DNA of 64,000 nt. Source: Cololabis saira. Taxonomy: Eukaryota; Chordata; Actinopteri; Beloniformes; Belonidae. Position 1 is the stretch's first letter, and each line of letters starts with the position of its first letter. The stretch lies in contig NC_084610.1 in NCBI RefSeq assembly GCF_033807715.1, positions 1,590,001 through 1,654,000 on the forward strand. The letters are read 5' to 3'. The notes beneath the pieces are model-generated. The model made no database searches, was not told the DNA's origin, and saw only the letters and a list, made by a program, of their open reading frames with translations. The translations under genes and the position numbers were made by a program. This document shows positions 12,331-23,284 of this stretch, in pieces.

Positions 12331-12383
12331 AAGAAGGATAGAAGAATTGGGTCATTTTGACCCAAAGACAACACAAGGGTTAA

Positions 12384-13224
12384 CTGGTGTTTCTGCTTTT
12401 AACCAGCAGGTGATGGATTAAGGGCCGTTGTGATGGCGTTGTGACAGCGTCTGAGTAAACGGTGAGCGACCCAACAGACGGGCCTGTTGCACGCTGATGT
12501 TCCTCTCTGATGTAACGTGTTACAGATGCTGTAGTAGCTGCTGCACGCTCGGCACGGAGAACAGCAGAGAGAGTGAGAGCAAAGCGGCGTAATCTCTTGA
12601 TGTGCGATGACAGGTAGTCTCAAAGCAAAGCCTTTTACACGGCGTACCTGCAGCGCCGCTCGGCTTGATGGGAGATCAGTGGGCTGTCGACTCCGCTAAC
12701 AGCCGGGCTGAGCGGAAAATCCGCGGGAGACAAACACAAACCTCACGCACGGCAGACACATCAAAGCCTGGATGTGAAGATCACAAAAATAAAAGCGTCT
12801 CACAGGTGGAAAAGCCTGAAAATGCCATTATGAAGGCTCGGTTTGCGTTTTTCACACCTGTTTTCAGGTTTAGGGATGTCTTTAAAAGATTTCACATCGC
12901 TTTTCTATCACATTTTGAGACTCAAACCCGACGAAAGACACATATGAATTGATAAAGGAGAAGCCAAACAGAGATTTGATGTTTTGAATTCACACTTATT
13001 TCTTCAGCTTGAGTCTGGAAGCGGTCTGGGAAGCCGACATCTGTTGACCTGCTGCGAAACCACCAAGGTCCGTGTTTGAATCAAGTCGATTCAAAGAAAA
13101 GTTCTGACAGTCTCGCTGTCGTCCCGTCAGATCCCTGGCCTTCAGAGCGTTTAGGCGTTGCCTGCAAACCTGCTGCAGCCCAGTCTTGCAGAGTGACCTG
13201 GACCTGGATGACTGAGGCTCTTCA
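12384..13224. other. Unassigned low-repeat sequence
   Basis: No gene or repeat recognised. Moderately CpG-containing in 12420-12760. Confidence 0.4.
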
Positions 13225-13850
13225 CTTCAATTCAATTTTATTTATATAGCGTCTAATACAACAAAAGTTGTCTCCAGGCGCTTTCCAGAGACCCAGATCA
13301 TGAACATAAACCCCCGAGCAATTATTACATAAACAATGTCAGGTAAAAACTCCCCTAGTGGGAGAAAAGCTTTAAGCCAAACAGTGGCAAGAAAAACTCC
13401 CCTTTAGGAGGAAGAAACCTGGACCAGGACCTGGATCATAAGGGGGGTCCCTCCTGCTGAAGGTCAGAGTGGGGGTCGGGGACATCAACAGCACAGCAGG
13501 CAGGTGGAAGCAGCAACGGGATGGCCAGAGGGGGGTGGGGACCGCAGGCAGGTGGAAGCAGCAACGGGATGACCGGGGGTGGGGACCGCAGGCAGGTGGA
13601 AGCAGCAGCAGGATGACCAGGGGTGGGGACCGCAGGCAGGTGGAAGCAGCAGCGGGACGACCGGGGGTGGGGACCGCAGGCCAGCACGCAGCTCCTGAAG
13701 CTCCGGCCCAATCAGCAAGCCCCTGGTTAGGTGCAGGGTTGGGGAAAGGTTGAGAAGGGGCAGGGCCAGGGAGAGGAGTCTTGACGGACAAATGTCTCCA
13801 ATGCCTGACCGGGCCGTTACCCTGCCCCTCTCACTCCCACGCTGCAGGAT
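13225..13850 (-). mobile_element. TTGAA-tailed retroposon, copy c
   Basis: Minus-oriented; its tail reads TTCAATTCAATTTTATTTAT on the plus strand at 13225. One of the longer copies, reaching a region with GACCGGGCCGTTACC. It contains a fourfold 44-bp tandem repeat. Proline- and cysteine-rich frames across it are artefacts. Confidence 0.85.
13499..13678 (-). repeat. 44-bp tandem repeat inside retroposon copy c
   Basis: Four units beginning GGCAGGTGGAAGCAGCA start at 13499, 13547, 13591 and 13635; the first is 48 bp and the rest 44 bp. Copies at 57467 and 59665 have one unit only. Confidence 0.92.
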
Positions 13851-13921
13851 CCGGTGTTGTGCATTCAGAGATGCGCTTCGCCAGCATGCTGGGCCAGAAC
13901 TGTAGTTGTTCATGCAGATGC

Positions 13922-14250
13922 TGTCACGTTCCGCTGTTGATAGGACTCAAATGCAGGAGAGCAGGAGGCAGGAGTTCCAAAAACGGTGATTTATTAATCA
14001 AACAAAACCAAAAGTGCCGCTGAACAGGAACGACAAAAACACAAGAGCTTACCACTAGAGAACATAAAAACAAGACACACGGAGGGTAGAAACAGTACGG
14101 ACCAGCAGGGAACAAGGGAAAGACAAGACCAGATATCAACAGAAGGGTTGACGAGACAATCAGGGCAGACGGGAACCAGGGAAGTCAAGACAAAACTGAA
14201 ACACAAAGACACAGGTTTCAAAATAAAACCAGAACCGAAACAAACCGTGA
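13922..14250. mobile_element. Short interspersed element flanked by CAGATGC
   Basis: 329 bp between direct repeats CAGATGC (13915-13921, 14251-14257). Ends begin TGTCACG and finish CCGTGA, a weak inverted pair. The motif AAAACGGTGATTTATTAATC is familiar from a dispersed fish repeat. The superfamily is unresolved; a 7-8 bp duplication would fit hAT. Confidence 0.6.
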
Positions 14251-14257
14251 CAGATGC

Positions 14258-14575
14258 AACGTCACAGATGTTACCATGCTGTTTTAAGACACCTACTCTG
14301 CAGCAGCAGCTACTCCTCTATGACCACGGCTTATGTCTTTCCCTTTCAGCACTGTGTTAACGTACACCTGAATGCTCCAGATCACTGTGTGTTTTTATCT
14401 GCTAATGAGCCCATGATTAACTGCACTCGGCTGCAATTTACTGCCATAAATCCCCCCAAAGCAGTGTGGGGGGGTACTTAGTGTTGCCTACGTGAGTTAT
14501 TCCCCCTCATAAATTAGAGATGTCACTGGAATACCGGGTTCATAGGAGATGAGGAGGGAGAAGAGTCTGGGGAGC
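14258..14575. other. Diverged duplicate of 18600-18785
   Basis: The segment from GCTTATGTCTTTCCCTTTCA at 14329 resembles 18614 onward, and GGGGGTACTTAGTGTTGCCT near 14471 resembles 18761. Spacing is similar in both places. No gene is seen. Confidence 0.45.
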
Positions 14576-14579
14576 ATCG

Positions 14580-15250
14580 ACAGGTTTTCGTGGACTTTCA
14601 TTTTCATTTTATTCTTTATTTCATTCAAAAAAATAAATTGTGAATGAAAAGGGAGCAGAAAGAAGAAGAATCTTATCTAATCTGCCCCTTTTTCCAAGAA
14701 ATAAATTCACAAATAACATAAATTAAAAAAAAAAACAACTAAGTAAATAAAAAACTAAAATAAAATAAAATTACCGCCGTCTATGGGTATGTCAATCAAA
14801 CTTAACTAACATATTTCATTATATTTCCTTAACATACAGGCTTTAATTGTTCTTTTGAATGTAATGTTTGATTTGGATTCTTTGTTTTCTTTATTCAGAT
14901 TGTTCCATAAACTGATTCCTTTCACAGAAACACAACGTTACATCAATTTAGTCCTGAATCTTGTTTTTTTTTAATCTCTGCTCCTTTTAAGTTAGACTTG
15001 CTTTCTCTTTCTTCAAATCTTTTCTGAATGTTGATTGGTAAAGTTTTTTTATGAGCTTTAAACATAATTTGCTACTAATTAGTCTACTAGTTCATGAAAT
15101 TTCAACAATTTTAACTGAAGGAATAATGGATTTGTTGGATCTCTATATCGTTTTCTACTGATTATTCTTATGGCTCTTTTTTGCAAAATGAAAATTGACT
15201 GAATATAAATGTTTTACAGGCATTTCCCCAAACTTCAACACAGTAGGTCA
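14580..15250 (-). mobile_element. LINE 3' end, L2/CR1/jockey-like (decayed)
   Basis: Minus-oriented. It parallels the better preserved copy at 51789-53510: ATTGTTCCATAAACTGATTC (14898) and the CTTATGGCTCTTTTTTGCAAAATGAAA region (15167) correspond to the reverse-transcriptase tail segments there. The frame is too degraded to give a continuous protein. The 3' tail lies at about 14580-14640. Confidence 0.6.
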
Positions 15251-15447
15251 GATTTCAGAATTTCCCCCTCAACGTCAGATCCTGAGCGGCGGTGAGGACT
15301 TTCCTTGTGCCGACCTGTGATGTCGTCGCTCCAATCAGCTGGATCTGGCTCCGTCTAGGTTTCACAAACCTGCAGAAACAACTTTGGCGGCTCATAAACG
15401 CACCGTGACTGAAGACGGCCCGGACGTCTGGGCGAGCTCGGGACGGG
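15251..15447. other. Unassigned spacer
   Basis: Short stretch between the LINE end and the next retroposon; nothing recognised. Confidence 0.35.
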
Positions 15448-16005
15448 TTCAATTCAATTCAATTCAATTTTATTTATATAGCGTCTAATACAACAGAAGT
15501 TGTCTCTAGACGCTTTCCAGAGACCCAGAACATGAACATAAACCCCCGAGCAATTATTACATAAACAATGGCAGGTAAAAACTCCCATAGTGGGAGAAAA
15601 GCCTTAAGCCAAACAGTGGCAAGAAAAACTCCCCTTTAGGAGGAAGAAACCTGGACCAGGACCTGGATCATAAGGGGAGACCCTCCTGCCGAGGGCCAGA
15701 CTGGGGGGTCGGGGACGTCAGCAGCACACAGCAGGCAGGTGGAAGCAGCAACGGGATGACCAGGGGTGGGGACCACAGGCAGGTGGAAGCAGCAACGGGA
15801 TGACCAGGGGTGGGGACCACAGGCAGGTGGAAGCAGCAACGGGATGACCAGGGGTGGGGACCACAGGCAGGTGGAAGCAGCAACGGGATGACCGGGGATG
15901 GGGACCGCAGGCCAGCACGCAGCTCCCGAAGCTCCGGCCCAATCAGCAAGCCCCAGGTTAGGTTCAGGGTCGGGGAAAGGTTGAGCAGGGGCAGGGCCAG
16001 GGAGT
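15448..16005 (-). mobile_element. TTGAA-tailed retroposon, copy d
   Basis: Minus-oriented copy with tail CAATTCAATTCAATTTTATT at its left edge. It carries a fourfold 44-bp repeat and stops at 16005, where a fragment of another element begins without spacer. Confidence 0.87.
15734..15909 (-). repeat. 44-bp tandem repeat inside retroposon copy d
   Basis: Four units start at 15734, 15778, 15822 and 15866, all exactly 44 bp. The units are almost identical to each other, suggesting recent expansion. Confidence 0.95.
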
Positions 16006-16237
16006 ATCCATTTCAGTGCACACATTGTAAGAGACATTTTGAGACATTTTACTCATCATCATCTCTTCTTTCATTTATGTGCCCAATGTTCTGAAAATTC
16101 AAAGAGAGAGACTTGCTAACTGTTAAGCTGCTGATGAATTTAACTGTAAATGTATTCTAATTTGAAACAAAACAAATTGTTATGATTTTTAAAGTTTTGT
16201 CAACATTTACAAATTATTCTGTGACAATCCTTGGTCC
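16006..16237 (+). mobile_element. Internal fragment of the hAT family at 21026
   Basis: About 232 bp from ATCCATTTCAGTGCACACAT to GACAATCCTTGGTCC, nearly identical to 21532-21763 inside the complete element. Neither terminus of that element is present here. Confidence 0.85.
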
Positions 16238-16523
16238 GGGTGGCGTTGGCTTGAATACAAACCTGTCTGTCGGCTCCCTCTTGGAGCAGGTGGACGACCT
16301 TCGTCTGACAGAAGCACCTAAACGATGATCACACGAATGTTTTGTACAATTATGTCCGAAATAATTGGCTGAGGCTGAATAATGCATCGGCGGCATTAAA
16401 AGTACATGACGGGATGAGGGTGCTCGTCATGTTTGAAGCTGATCCAACATGGAGTCGGCTGCCAGAACAGAAGCTCGCAGACGCGGCGGCGCGAGCTGCA
16501 ACATCTACATGCGTCAGGATCGT
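16238..16523. other. Candidate conserved non-coding block
   Basis: Low-repeat sequence with AT-rich, homeodomain-like words (TACAATTATG, AATAATTGG, CATTAAAAG) in 16335-16410. The resemblance to vertebrate conserved elements is by eye only. Confidence 0.25.

Positions 16524-16524
<1 letters not shown>

Positions 16525-16578
<54 letters not shown>
16525..16578. repeat. (CA)n microsatellite
   Basis: About 27 CA units. Confidence 0.97.
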
Positions 16579-16580
<2 letters not shown>

Positions 16581-17761
16581 CACTAAAACACTGGTATCAC
16601 CCTCTCAGAGCTCTGAATGATTCTCTCAGCTGAGCGACATCACAGGCGGGGGAAGAGTGCGCCCCTCCGTCAAAGCGCTCTTTAATGTCCTCTGATGATT
16701 CAAAGCAAATATTTCCCTCAAACACTCGAGCTGAGTGCGTTTCTGCTGAGAGCCGGCCTCCACGTCTCCACGTCTCCGCCGTGACACTTTCAGGGGTGTA
16801 AATGAAAAGTAGCAGCGTTTCATCCCATTCTGGATCATCGTAATGGTTTTATTTAGACATTTATGTCGTCAGAAGCCATGTGGACAGTTTCCATGTGTGA
16901 CGTCTCGTTTTTTGTGTTTCCTCACGTGAAAGATGAAGGACAGATATCTGATCCAAGTCTGCAGCAGCACATGAACGAGAGTCCCGAGTGTTGGAGGTTC
17001 ACTTCTCCATCAGCAGTGAGTGTCACATCATTTTCCTCAGCTAAAGCGTGTTGTGACACTTTATGTTCCCAACACGTGACAAAACGCTGCGACACCACCG
17101 TCTCCGTCAGCCCACCGATCTGCTAATCACTTCTACTTGAAAATGTCCAAATCACATTAATCCTGAGCCGAGGTGCAGTTATCCACCTTACACCTCACCT
17201 CCTTTTCCCACCTTCCTCCTCCTCCTCCTCCTCCTCCTCCTCCTGCTCCGAGCTGCAGCTCGTCAGACCCGTTGACAGCTCTGACAGACTCGCAAAGAAA
17301 GCGGAGTTCATCACGGAAGTCATCGCCCGGTCCTTAAAGGTTATTTGCCGTCCTTCTCTGAGACGGGCCCCCGTCTGCGGAGTGAAATGCTAATGGTTAA
17401 TGGTTTACGCCACGCCGTGAAGACGGGGGGGGGGGACGGCGAGGAGACACATTTGCAGAAGATGCAGTGTGAAATAATTTCAGACATGTTTGGGAAATGT
17501 TGTCACCTAATGACACCAGCAGGAGACGAGGAGATGAGGAGATGAGGGGGGGGCTGCTGTCAGATATGTCACTCACTGGATTTTCCTTTTACAACCTCCC
17601 ATGATGCATCCTGGTCCTTGTTTATATCAGAACAACGAGGAAAAATACATCCGGTACAAAAGTTGTGTTTTAAATCAATCCAGATCAAAAAAGCCTAAAA
17701 AAAGTGAATTATTCATCGATATTGAAGCCAAACACATATAAGAGGTCATGTGGTCAATAAC
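16579..17761. other. Unassigned, includes a (CCT)n tract at 17212-17244
   Basis: No gene supported. The only clear repeats are the (CCT)n run and G runs near 17427-17436 and 17547-17553. Confidence 0.4.
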
Positions 17762-18469
17762 TAGGCCTGTGTTGAAAAAATCGATTTCCCAATTCTAAAT
17801 CGATTCTCATATTAATTCCTAAAAATCGATTCATATGTATTTATTTATGTATTTTTTTTTTTTCATCATTAAAACTTTTGGTTATTTTTTTGTTTATCCC
17901 CAAAAAAGGAATGTTTTGTTGGACACGAGAATAACTGGTGCCATGTTTTTTCCTTTAAATATGTTTAAAGGTATGAAAACATTAAAGTGTTAGGTTATAA
18001 TTGCATAAATTGTCTATATTTCATTACTTTATATACTGTCTTGGGGTTACATTTGCAAAAAATGATGAAAACCAAATGCTCAAAAATTAAAAACCAAAAT
18101 AGACCGAAAATGGAACAAATTAAAACGGAATGTGGGAAAAAATAAAAGCGATTTCATCCGTCTGTTTCCTCCCTGGATGTGTTTGGTAATTCTGACCCAC
18201 CATGTTTCTGTTTCAGTTCTATCAGCATTCTGGGAGCTGATTGGTCCTTACAGCATCATTAGCTGCTGTTGAATCTCAATATAATACTAGTATTAATATG
18301 TTGCAGAACTACAGTCATATAATTCATGCAACAGCTCAAAAAATAGTTTTAATAACACTAACCCAAATCAACATCGGAATCGAATCGAATCAAATCTTGA
18401 TAATCGATTCTGAATCTTAAGAATCGGAATCGAATCGATTCTTGACATTTGAATCAATCCCCAGCCCTA
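17762..18469. mobile_element. hAT-type element rich in AATCGATT
   Basis: Inverted ends TAGGCCTG and, from the right, TAGGGCTG, each followed by clusters of AATCGATT words. Flanking octamers TCAATAAC and TCAAGATC match at 6 of 8 positions, a decayed target duplication. The interior is AT-rich and non-coding. Confidence 0.72.
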
Positions 18470-19059
18470 TCAAGATCCCCAATGATTTAACAGTTAGATC
18501 AGGCCTTTCTGGATCACTGTCTTGTCACATGATTACATTTGGACCAGCCGTCAGAGATCCAGACACACATTTGCGTGTGTTGCACAACAGCAGTTGCTTC
18601 TCTTTGATCGAGGCTTACGTCTTTCCCTTTTGGCATTTCGTTAACACACACCTCTTCACTTTACACAAGCAAATGACTAAAACATCTGCTTTTACAGAGG
18701 TCTGCACACCTGCTGCTGATGTCACCAGGGGAGCATCTTAAATCCAGTGGAACCAACAAGGGGGTACTTACTATTGCCTGCATGATTTTACAGGGTTTGT
18801 TTTTAATTTTTGGTAAATAAATAACTGATTTAATTAAAAAAAGGTGTATCATATTGTTAATTTACCAAAAAAAAGAGGTTTACTGGCAAGGCCTCTGATA
18901 TTTGACTGTTGGAAAACCTCAGCAATACCTTTTTTTTTTTTTAAATAATGACGCAGAGAAAAGGGAGGCCGATGTTCAGCACTCCGTTAGCAGCTCCTCC
19001 AACTTTCACATGAGAAAAGTGTGAGGACGCTAAACTTCCTCATAATGAATGGACGCCTC
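18470..19059. other. Unassigned; 18600-18785 is a diverged duplicate of 14320-14500
   Basis: The block GCTTACGTCTTTCCCTTTTG and the later GGGGGTACTTACTATTGCCT match the earlier segment. The rest shows poly-A/T runs near 18836 and 18930. Confidence 0.4.
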
Positions 19060-19560
19060 GCACCCACTTTAGGGGAACATCCTTTTCTCATTATATTGCA
19101 ATAAATTTAACTGGATGTGGCCTATATTTAGCGCTGCTGCCGATCTCGGCCCAGAGATATAACTCCTAACTCATGATTCCTCCCTCGTCTCAGTTCTGGC
19201 ACCGCACCACATTTGCCTTAAGACAAATCTTTTCCTAAGTGAAAATGAAAAGTCCTCTCCCCCAGATCGCGGTATCGGACGGCGGGGGTTGCTGGCGTGC
19301 TCTTCAGATAAGCTTAGGTGAAAGAATGGACGCTCCGACTCGCTTTTCTTGGGAGTTGGATTTGGTACAGCTCTTTGGGAAGATCTCTGAAGGATGGCAG
19401 CTGCAATTAACTGTGGCCAATGTGCAGAAACTCAAAAACACGGGCTGACTGGCATGGAGAGCGCGTTAAAGCTGGAGAGTCAAAAACACTGTAATTAGAA
19501 ACTGAGAGGGAAGAAATGTGCGATGCTGAGGAGGAGATAGAAAAAGCGAGAGAAAGGGAC
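19060..19560. other. Candidate conserved non-coding block
   Basis: Low-repeat sequence containing TTGCAATAAATTTAACTGGA and CAGCTGCAATTAACTGTGG, the style of homeodomain- and bHLH-site-rich conserved elements. Not verifiable without alignment. Confidence 0.28.
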
Positions 19561-19854
19561 AAAAAGAAACTTTAAATTACAAAGTTCTAATCTGTTTTGC
19601 AATGAGTTTGTGATGAGGAGCTCAGAGCGGCGTGGTCGCTGGAGTCACGGCCCGTCTGAGATCGCTCAGCCTCCCCACGTCTGCTCAGGAAACCCGTGAC
19701 ATCCGCGTCCTCCCCCGGCCGGGGTTACTACGACCTGAACACAGCCGTGTTTGTAAACTCTGCTCGTCTGAGATGTCAGGATGGGCTTCAGTCTCTACGC
19801 GCTGGTACCTTTAGATACTTTGTTCCGTCTGCTGACGCAGGACTTGTCCTAGAA
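19561..19854. other. Unassigned
   Basis: CpG-containing sequence without recognisable gene or repeat, ending at a hAT left terminus. Confidence 0.35.
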
Positions 19855-20725
19855 CAGGGCTCGGCAACCCGCGGCTCTGCAGCCGCATGCGGCTCTTTAG
19901 CGCCGCCCTAGTGGCTCCTGGAGCTTTTAAAAAATGTTTGACCTTTTTTTTTTCTTCTTTTTTTTCTTTTTTTCTTCTTTTTTTCTATTTTTTCATTCTT
20001 TTTTTTCTTTTTTTCCTTCCTTTTTCCCTTTTTAATCTTGACATTTTGACTTTTTTCTCGACATTTCGACTTTTTTCTCAAGATTGTACCTCAACATTAA
20101 TCTTGACATTTCGACTTTTTTCTCGAAATTCTGACTTTTTTCTCGAAGTGCATAATGAAATGAGTGGCTCCTGGAGCTTTTTCAAAAATGTTTGACCTTT
20201 TTTTTCCTTTTTTTCTTCTTTTTTTTCTTTTTTTCTTTTTTTTCTTCTTTTTTTCTTTTTTTCCTTTTTTTTCTTTTTTCTCAACATTTCGACTTTTTTC
20301 TCGACATTTCGACTTTTTTTCTCAAGATTGTACTTTAACATTAATTCAACATTCAACATTTCGACTTTTTTCTCGAAATTTCAACTTTTTTCTCGACATC
20401 TCGACTTTTTTCTCAAGATTGTACTTCAACATTAATCTCGACATTTCGACTTTTTTCTCAAGATTGTACTTCAACATTAATCTCGACATTTCAACTTTTT
20501 TCTCGACATTTCAACTTTTTTCTCGACATTCGTCTTTTTTCTCCAAGTGTATAATGAAAAAAAAAAATCTTCCCCCAGTTCTAACTAATATAGAAACATG
20601 CAGCATGTGTTGTCTTCATTTTAAGGCTGATACAAGACTTTTCATGTTTTGCGGCTCCAGACATATTTGTTTTTTGTGATTTTGGTCCAATATGGCTCTA
20701 AAACATTTTGGGTTGCCGACCCCTG
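19855..20725 (+). mobile_element. hAT-type element with TCGACATTT minisatellite
   Basis: Left end CAGGGCTCGGCAACCCG, right end GGGTTGCCGACCCCTG. The flanks (TCCTAGAA, GATGATGT) do not match, so the target duplication is lost. The interior holds poly-T stretches and repeats of ACTTTTTTCTCGACATTTCG. The start region GTGGCTCCTGGAGCTTTT is repeated at 20163, giving an internal duplication of about 255 bp. Family members: 21811, 51887, and a stub ending at 27255. Confidence 0.85.
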
Positions 20726-21025
20726 GATGATGTTTGCTTACCTCTTGTTAACAACCAGCAGACCCCGTCGTTGATCGGTGCTGCTCTCTGACTCCTCACT
20801 GAGGTTTAAAGGGTCTTCAGGGGAGCATATTTTATATCTTTATCCTGGAAAACATGTGGAAATGGTTGAAATTTTTTCCGTCCAATGAGCCGTTGAGATC
20901 TGAAGGGTTCTGTGACATCACAGACCCAAATCACTGGAGGACACGCCTTTGATCAGCGTTTGATCAGGCTGGGCCCAAACCAGCGCTGTGGGTCCACGGC
21001 TGTGCCAGGCGGCTCCACGTGGCAC
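20726..21025. other. Unassigned spacer
   Basis: Nothing recognised between two hAT elements. Confidence 0.35.
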
Positions 21026-22361
21026 CAGGGGTGAAAGTAATCCGGTACGATCCGGTACTCCGTACCACCAAAAGATTCAGTGCCGGTGTCGTGCCAAAAA
21101 GTGATTTCCTGCCAGAATCTGATTTCTCCTCTGAAAATGGGTCTTTTTACCTGCCAAAAATTGATTGAAGGCCAAATACAGTTAATGAAAAGTTGTTTCT
21201 ACGTAAATATGATTTGATCTCATTCTTGAGCTTCATAATATAAACACTAGAGCTCACAGGATTGCTTTTAACTCTTTTAAAGGACCATTACAACACAAAA
21301 CAGGCATTTTCACCTGCCAAAAATTGATTGAAGGCCAAATACAGTTAATGAAAAGTTGTTTCTGCCTAAATGTGACTTGATCTCATTCTTGAGCTTCATA
21401 ATCTGAAAATCGACCTTTTAGCGCTATCGCTCAACGGGCTGCTGTGCGCGCTCCCGCGGCCACAAATCAGAATAAATCAGATTCTGGCAGGCAATCACTT
21501 TTTGGCACAACACCGGTACGCAGTACCGGGAATCCATTTCAGTGCACACATTGTAAGAGACATTTTGAGACATTTTACTCATCATCATCTCTTCTTTCAT
21601 TTATGTGCCCAATGTTCTGAAAATTCAAAGACAGAGACTTGTTAACTGTTCAGCTGCTGATGAATTTAACTGTACATTTATTCTAATTTGAAACAAAACA
21701 AATTGTTATGATTTTTAAAGTTTTGTCAACATTTACAAATTATTCTGTGACAATCCTTGGTCCTGACTGGCCTTTATTTACACCATTTAAATAAATCATT
21801 TGCTATAGGCCAGGGATCAGCAACCCGCGGCTCTTTAGCGCCGCCCTAGTGGCTCCTGGAGCTTTTTCAAAAATGTTTGTCCTTTTTTTTCCTTTTTTTC
21901 TTCTTTTTTTTCTTTTTTTTTCTCCTTTTTTTCTTTTTTTCCTTTTTTTTCTTTTTTCTCAACATTTCAACTTTTTTCTCGACATTTCGACTTTTTTCTC
22001 AACATTTTGACTTTTTTCTCAAAGTGTATAATGAAAAAAACAATCTTCCCCCATTTCTAACTAATATAGAAACATGCAGCATGTGTTGTCTTCATTCTAA
22101 GGCTGATACAAGACTTTTAATTTTTTGCGGCTCCAGACATAATCGTTTTTTGCGTTTTTGGTCCAATATGGCTCTAAAACATTTTGGGTTGCCGACCCCT
22201 GCTATAGGCCTACACAGTGTCGAGTGTTTCTAATTTCTACACCGTACAGGCGTTAACAAAATGTAATGCATGTTCAGGGATGAAGAAGCTGGTGGTGGGA
22301 GGAGAACAAGCCATGAAGGTTGGGGTCGTAGTACCATCAAGAACTTCTACTTTCACCCCTG
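21026..22361 (+). mobile_element. hAT-type element hosting a second hAT
   Basis: Inverted ends CAGGGGTGAAAG and CTTTCACCCCTG, flanked by the direct repeat GTGGCAC (21019-21025, 22362-22368). Near the left end are ATCCGGTACGATCCGGTACT and duplicated ACCTGCCAAAAATTGATTGA blocks (21150, 21313). The element at 21811-22201 is inserted inside. No transposase frame is intact. Confidence 0.87.
21811..22201 (+). mobile_element. hAT-type element, minisatellite family (nested)
   Basis: 391 bp, ends CAGGGATCAGCAACCCG and GGGTTGCCGACCCCTG, flanked by perfect CTATAGGC (21803-21810, 22202-22209). It is a short member of the family at 19855, with only three or four TCGACATTTC-type units. Confidence 0.95.
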
Positions 22362-22521
22362 GTGGCACAGACGGTTCCAGAGCTGGAAATACGCCCTTAT
22401 GTCAGTCACAGTTAGCTGCTTTAGCTCCACTGACCTAGCCTATAATATTGATGCTGATCAATATTACTTATCAATATTACTTCCTGATCAAATCTACTGC
22501 TGGCAGAGCTGCAGCCAGTAC
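22362..22521. other. Unassigned spacer
   Basis: Short stretch between two hAT elements; nothing recognised. Confidence 0.35.
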
Positions 22522-23284
22522 CAGAGGTGGGTAGTAACGAGTTACATTTACTCACTTACATTTACTTGAGTAAGTTTTGGGAAATGTTGTACTTTTAGGA
22601 GTAGTTTTGGATCACTATACTTTTTACTTTTACTTGAGTAGATTTGTGAAGAAGAAACTGTTCCTCTTACTCCGCTACATTAGGCTACGTTGAGCTGTTA
22701 CTTTTCTTTTATCCCTTTTATCCACGTACGCGTCAATCTCATGACATCACTGGGTGATTCTTTGGGAAAAATGTTAGTTTTTGCATGTTTTGTCACATTT
22801 ACACAGACTCAAACACACACAGAGTTTCTATGAGTTCATGTTTGTTCTAGTTCTGCTGGTTAAAAAAGAAAAGTACAAAGGCTGGAAATGTTGTGCTACT
22901 TGTGCTTAATTAATTTGTTTATTCTGTTATTATTATATTTATATTTCTTATTTATTAAAGTACTTGAATTTACTTTAAGATTATTTTAATTTAAGCTATT
23001 TTTCATTTTTTATTAATTTTAATTTATTTTATTATTTTATTGATTTAATTTACCTGAAGATGATTATTTTGTACTTTTGTCTGTTTGAATGGTTGTGTTA
23101 AAAAAATAAATCAGACGTTACTCAACAGTTACTCAGTACTTGAGTAGTTTTTTCACCAAGTACTTTTTTACTTTTACTCAAGTAATTATTTGGATGACTA
23201 CTTTTTACTTCTACTTGAGTCATATTATTCTGAGTAACAGTACTTTTACTTGAGTACAATTTTTGGCTCCTCTACCAGCTCAGG
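22522..23284. mobile_element. hAT-type element, second copy of the 5904 family
   Basis: Begins CAGAGGTGGGTAGTAACGAG and ends with CTCCTCTACCAGCTC. It aligns to 5904-6959 along most of its length but lacks the retroposon found there. No clean target duplication is visible. Confidence 0.83.

Larger units (their letters stand above)
11104..12379. mobile_element. piggyBac-like non-autonomous element swollen by GGAA repeats
   Basis: Flanked by TTAA (11100-11103, 12380-12383). Inverted ends share CCCTT and, slightly inside, TGTCTTTGGGTCAAA. TTAA targets with CCC termini are typical of piggyBac-type elements; Kolobok also uses TTAA, so the superfamily is probable only. Most of the interior is GGAA repeat plus an inserted retroposon. 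Confidence 0.68.

Noticed and set aside
11393..12376. 300-codon minus-strand frames rich in Phe/Leu/Pro/Ser
   Set aside because: They are translations of the GGAA/TTCC repeat and occur in several frames at once, which no real gene would show.
17762..18469. Clustered AATCGATT words as a regulatory module
   Set aside because: The cluster is explained by the inverted arms of a hAT-type element with matching ends and a partly preserved target duplication.
20164..20679. 171-codon Phe-rich frame
   Set aside because: It reads poly-T and the minisatellite inside a hAT element.
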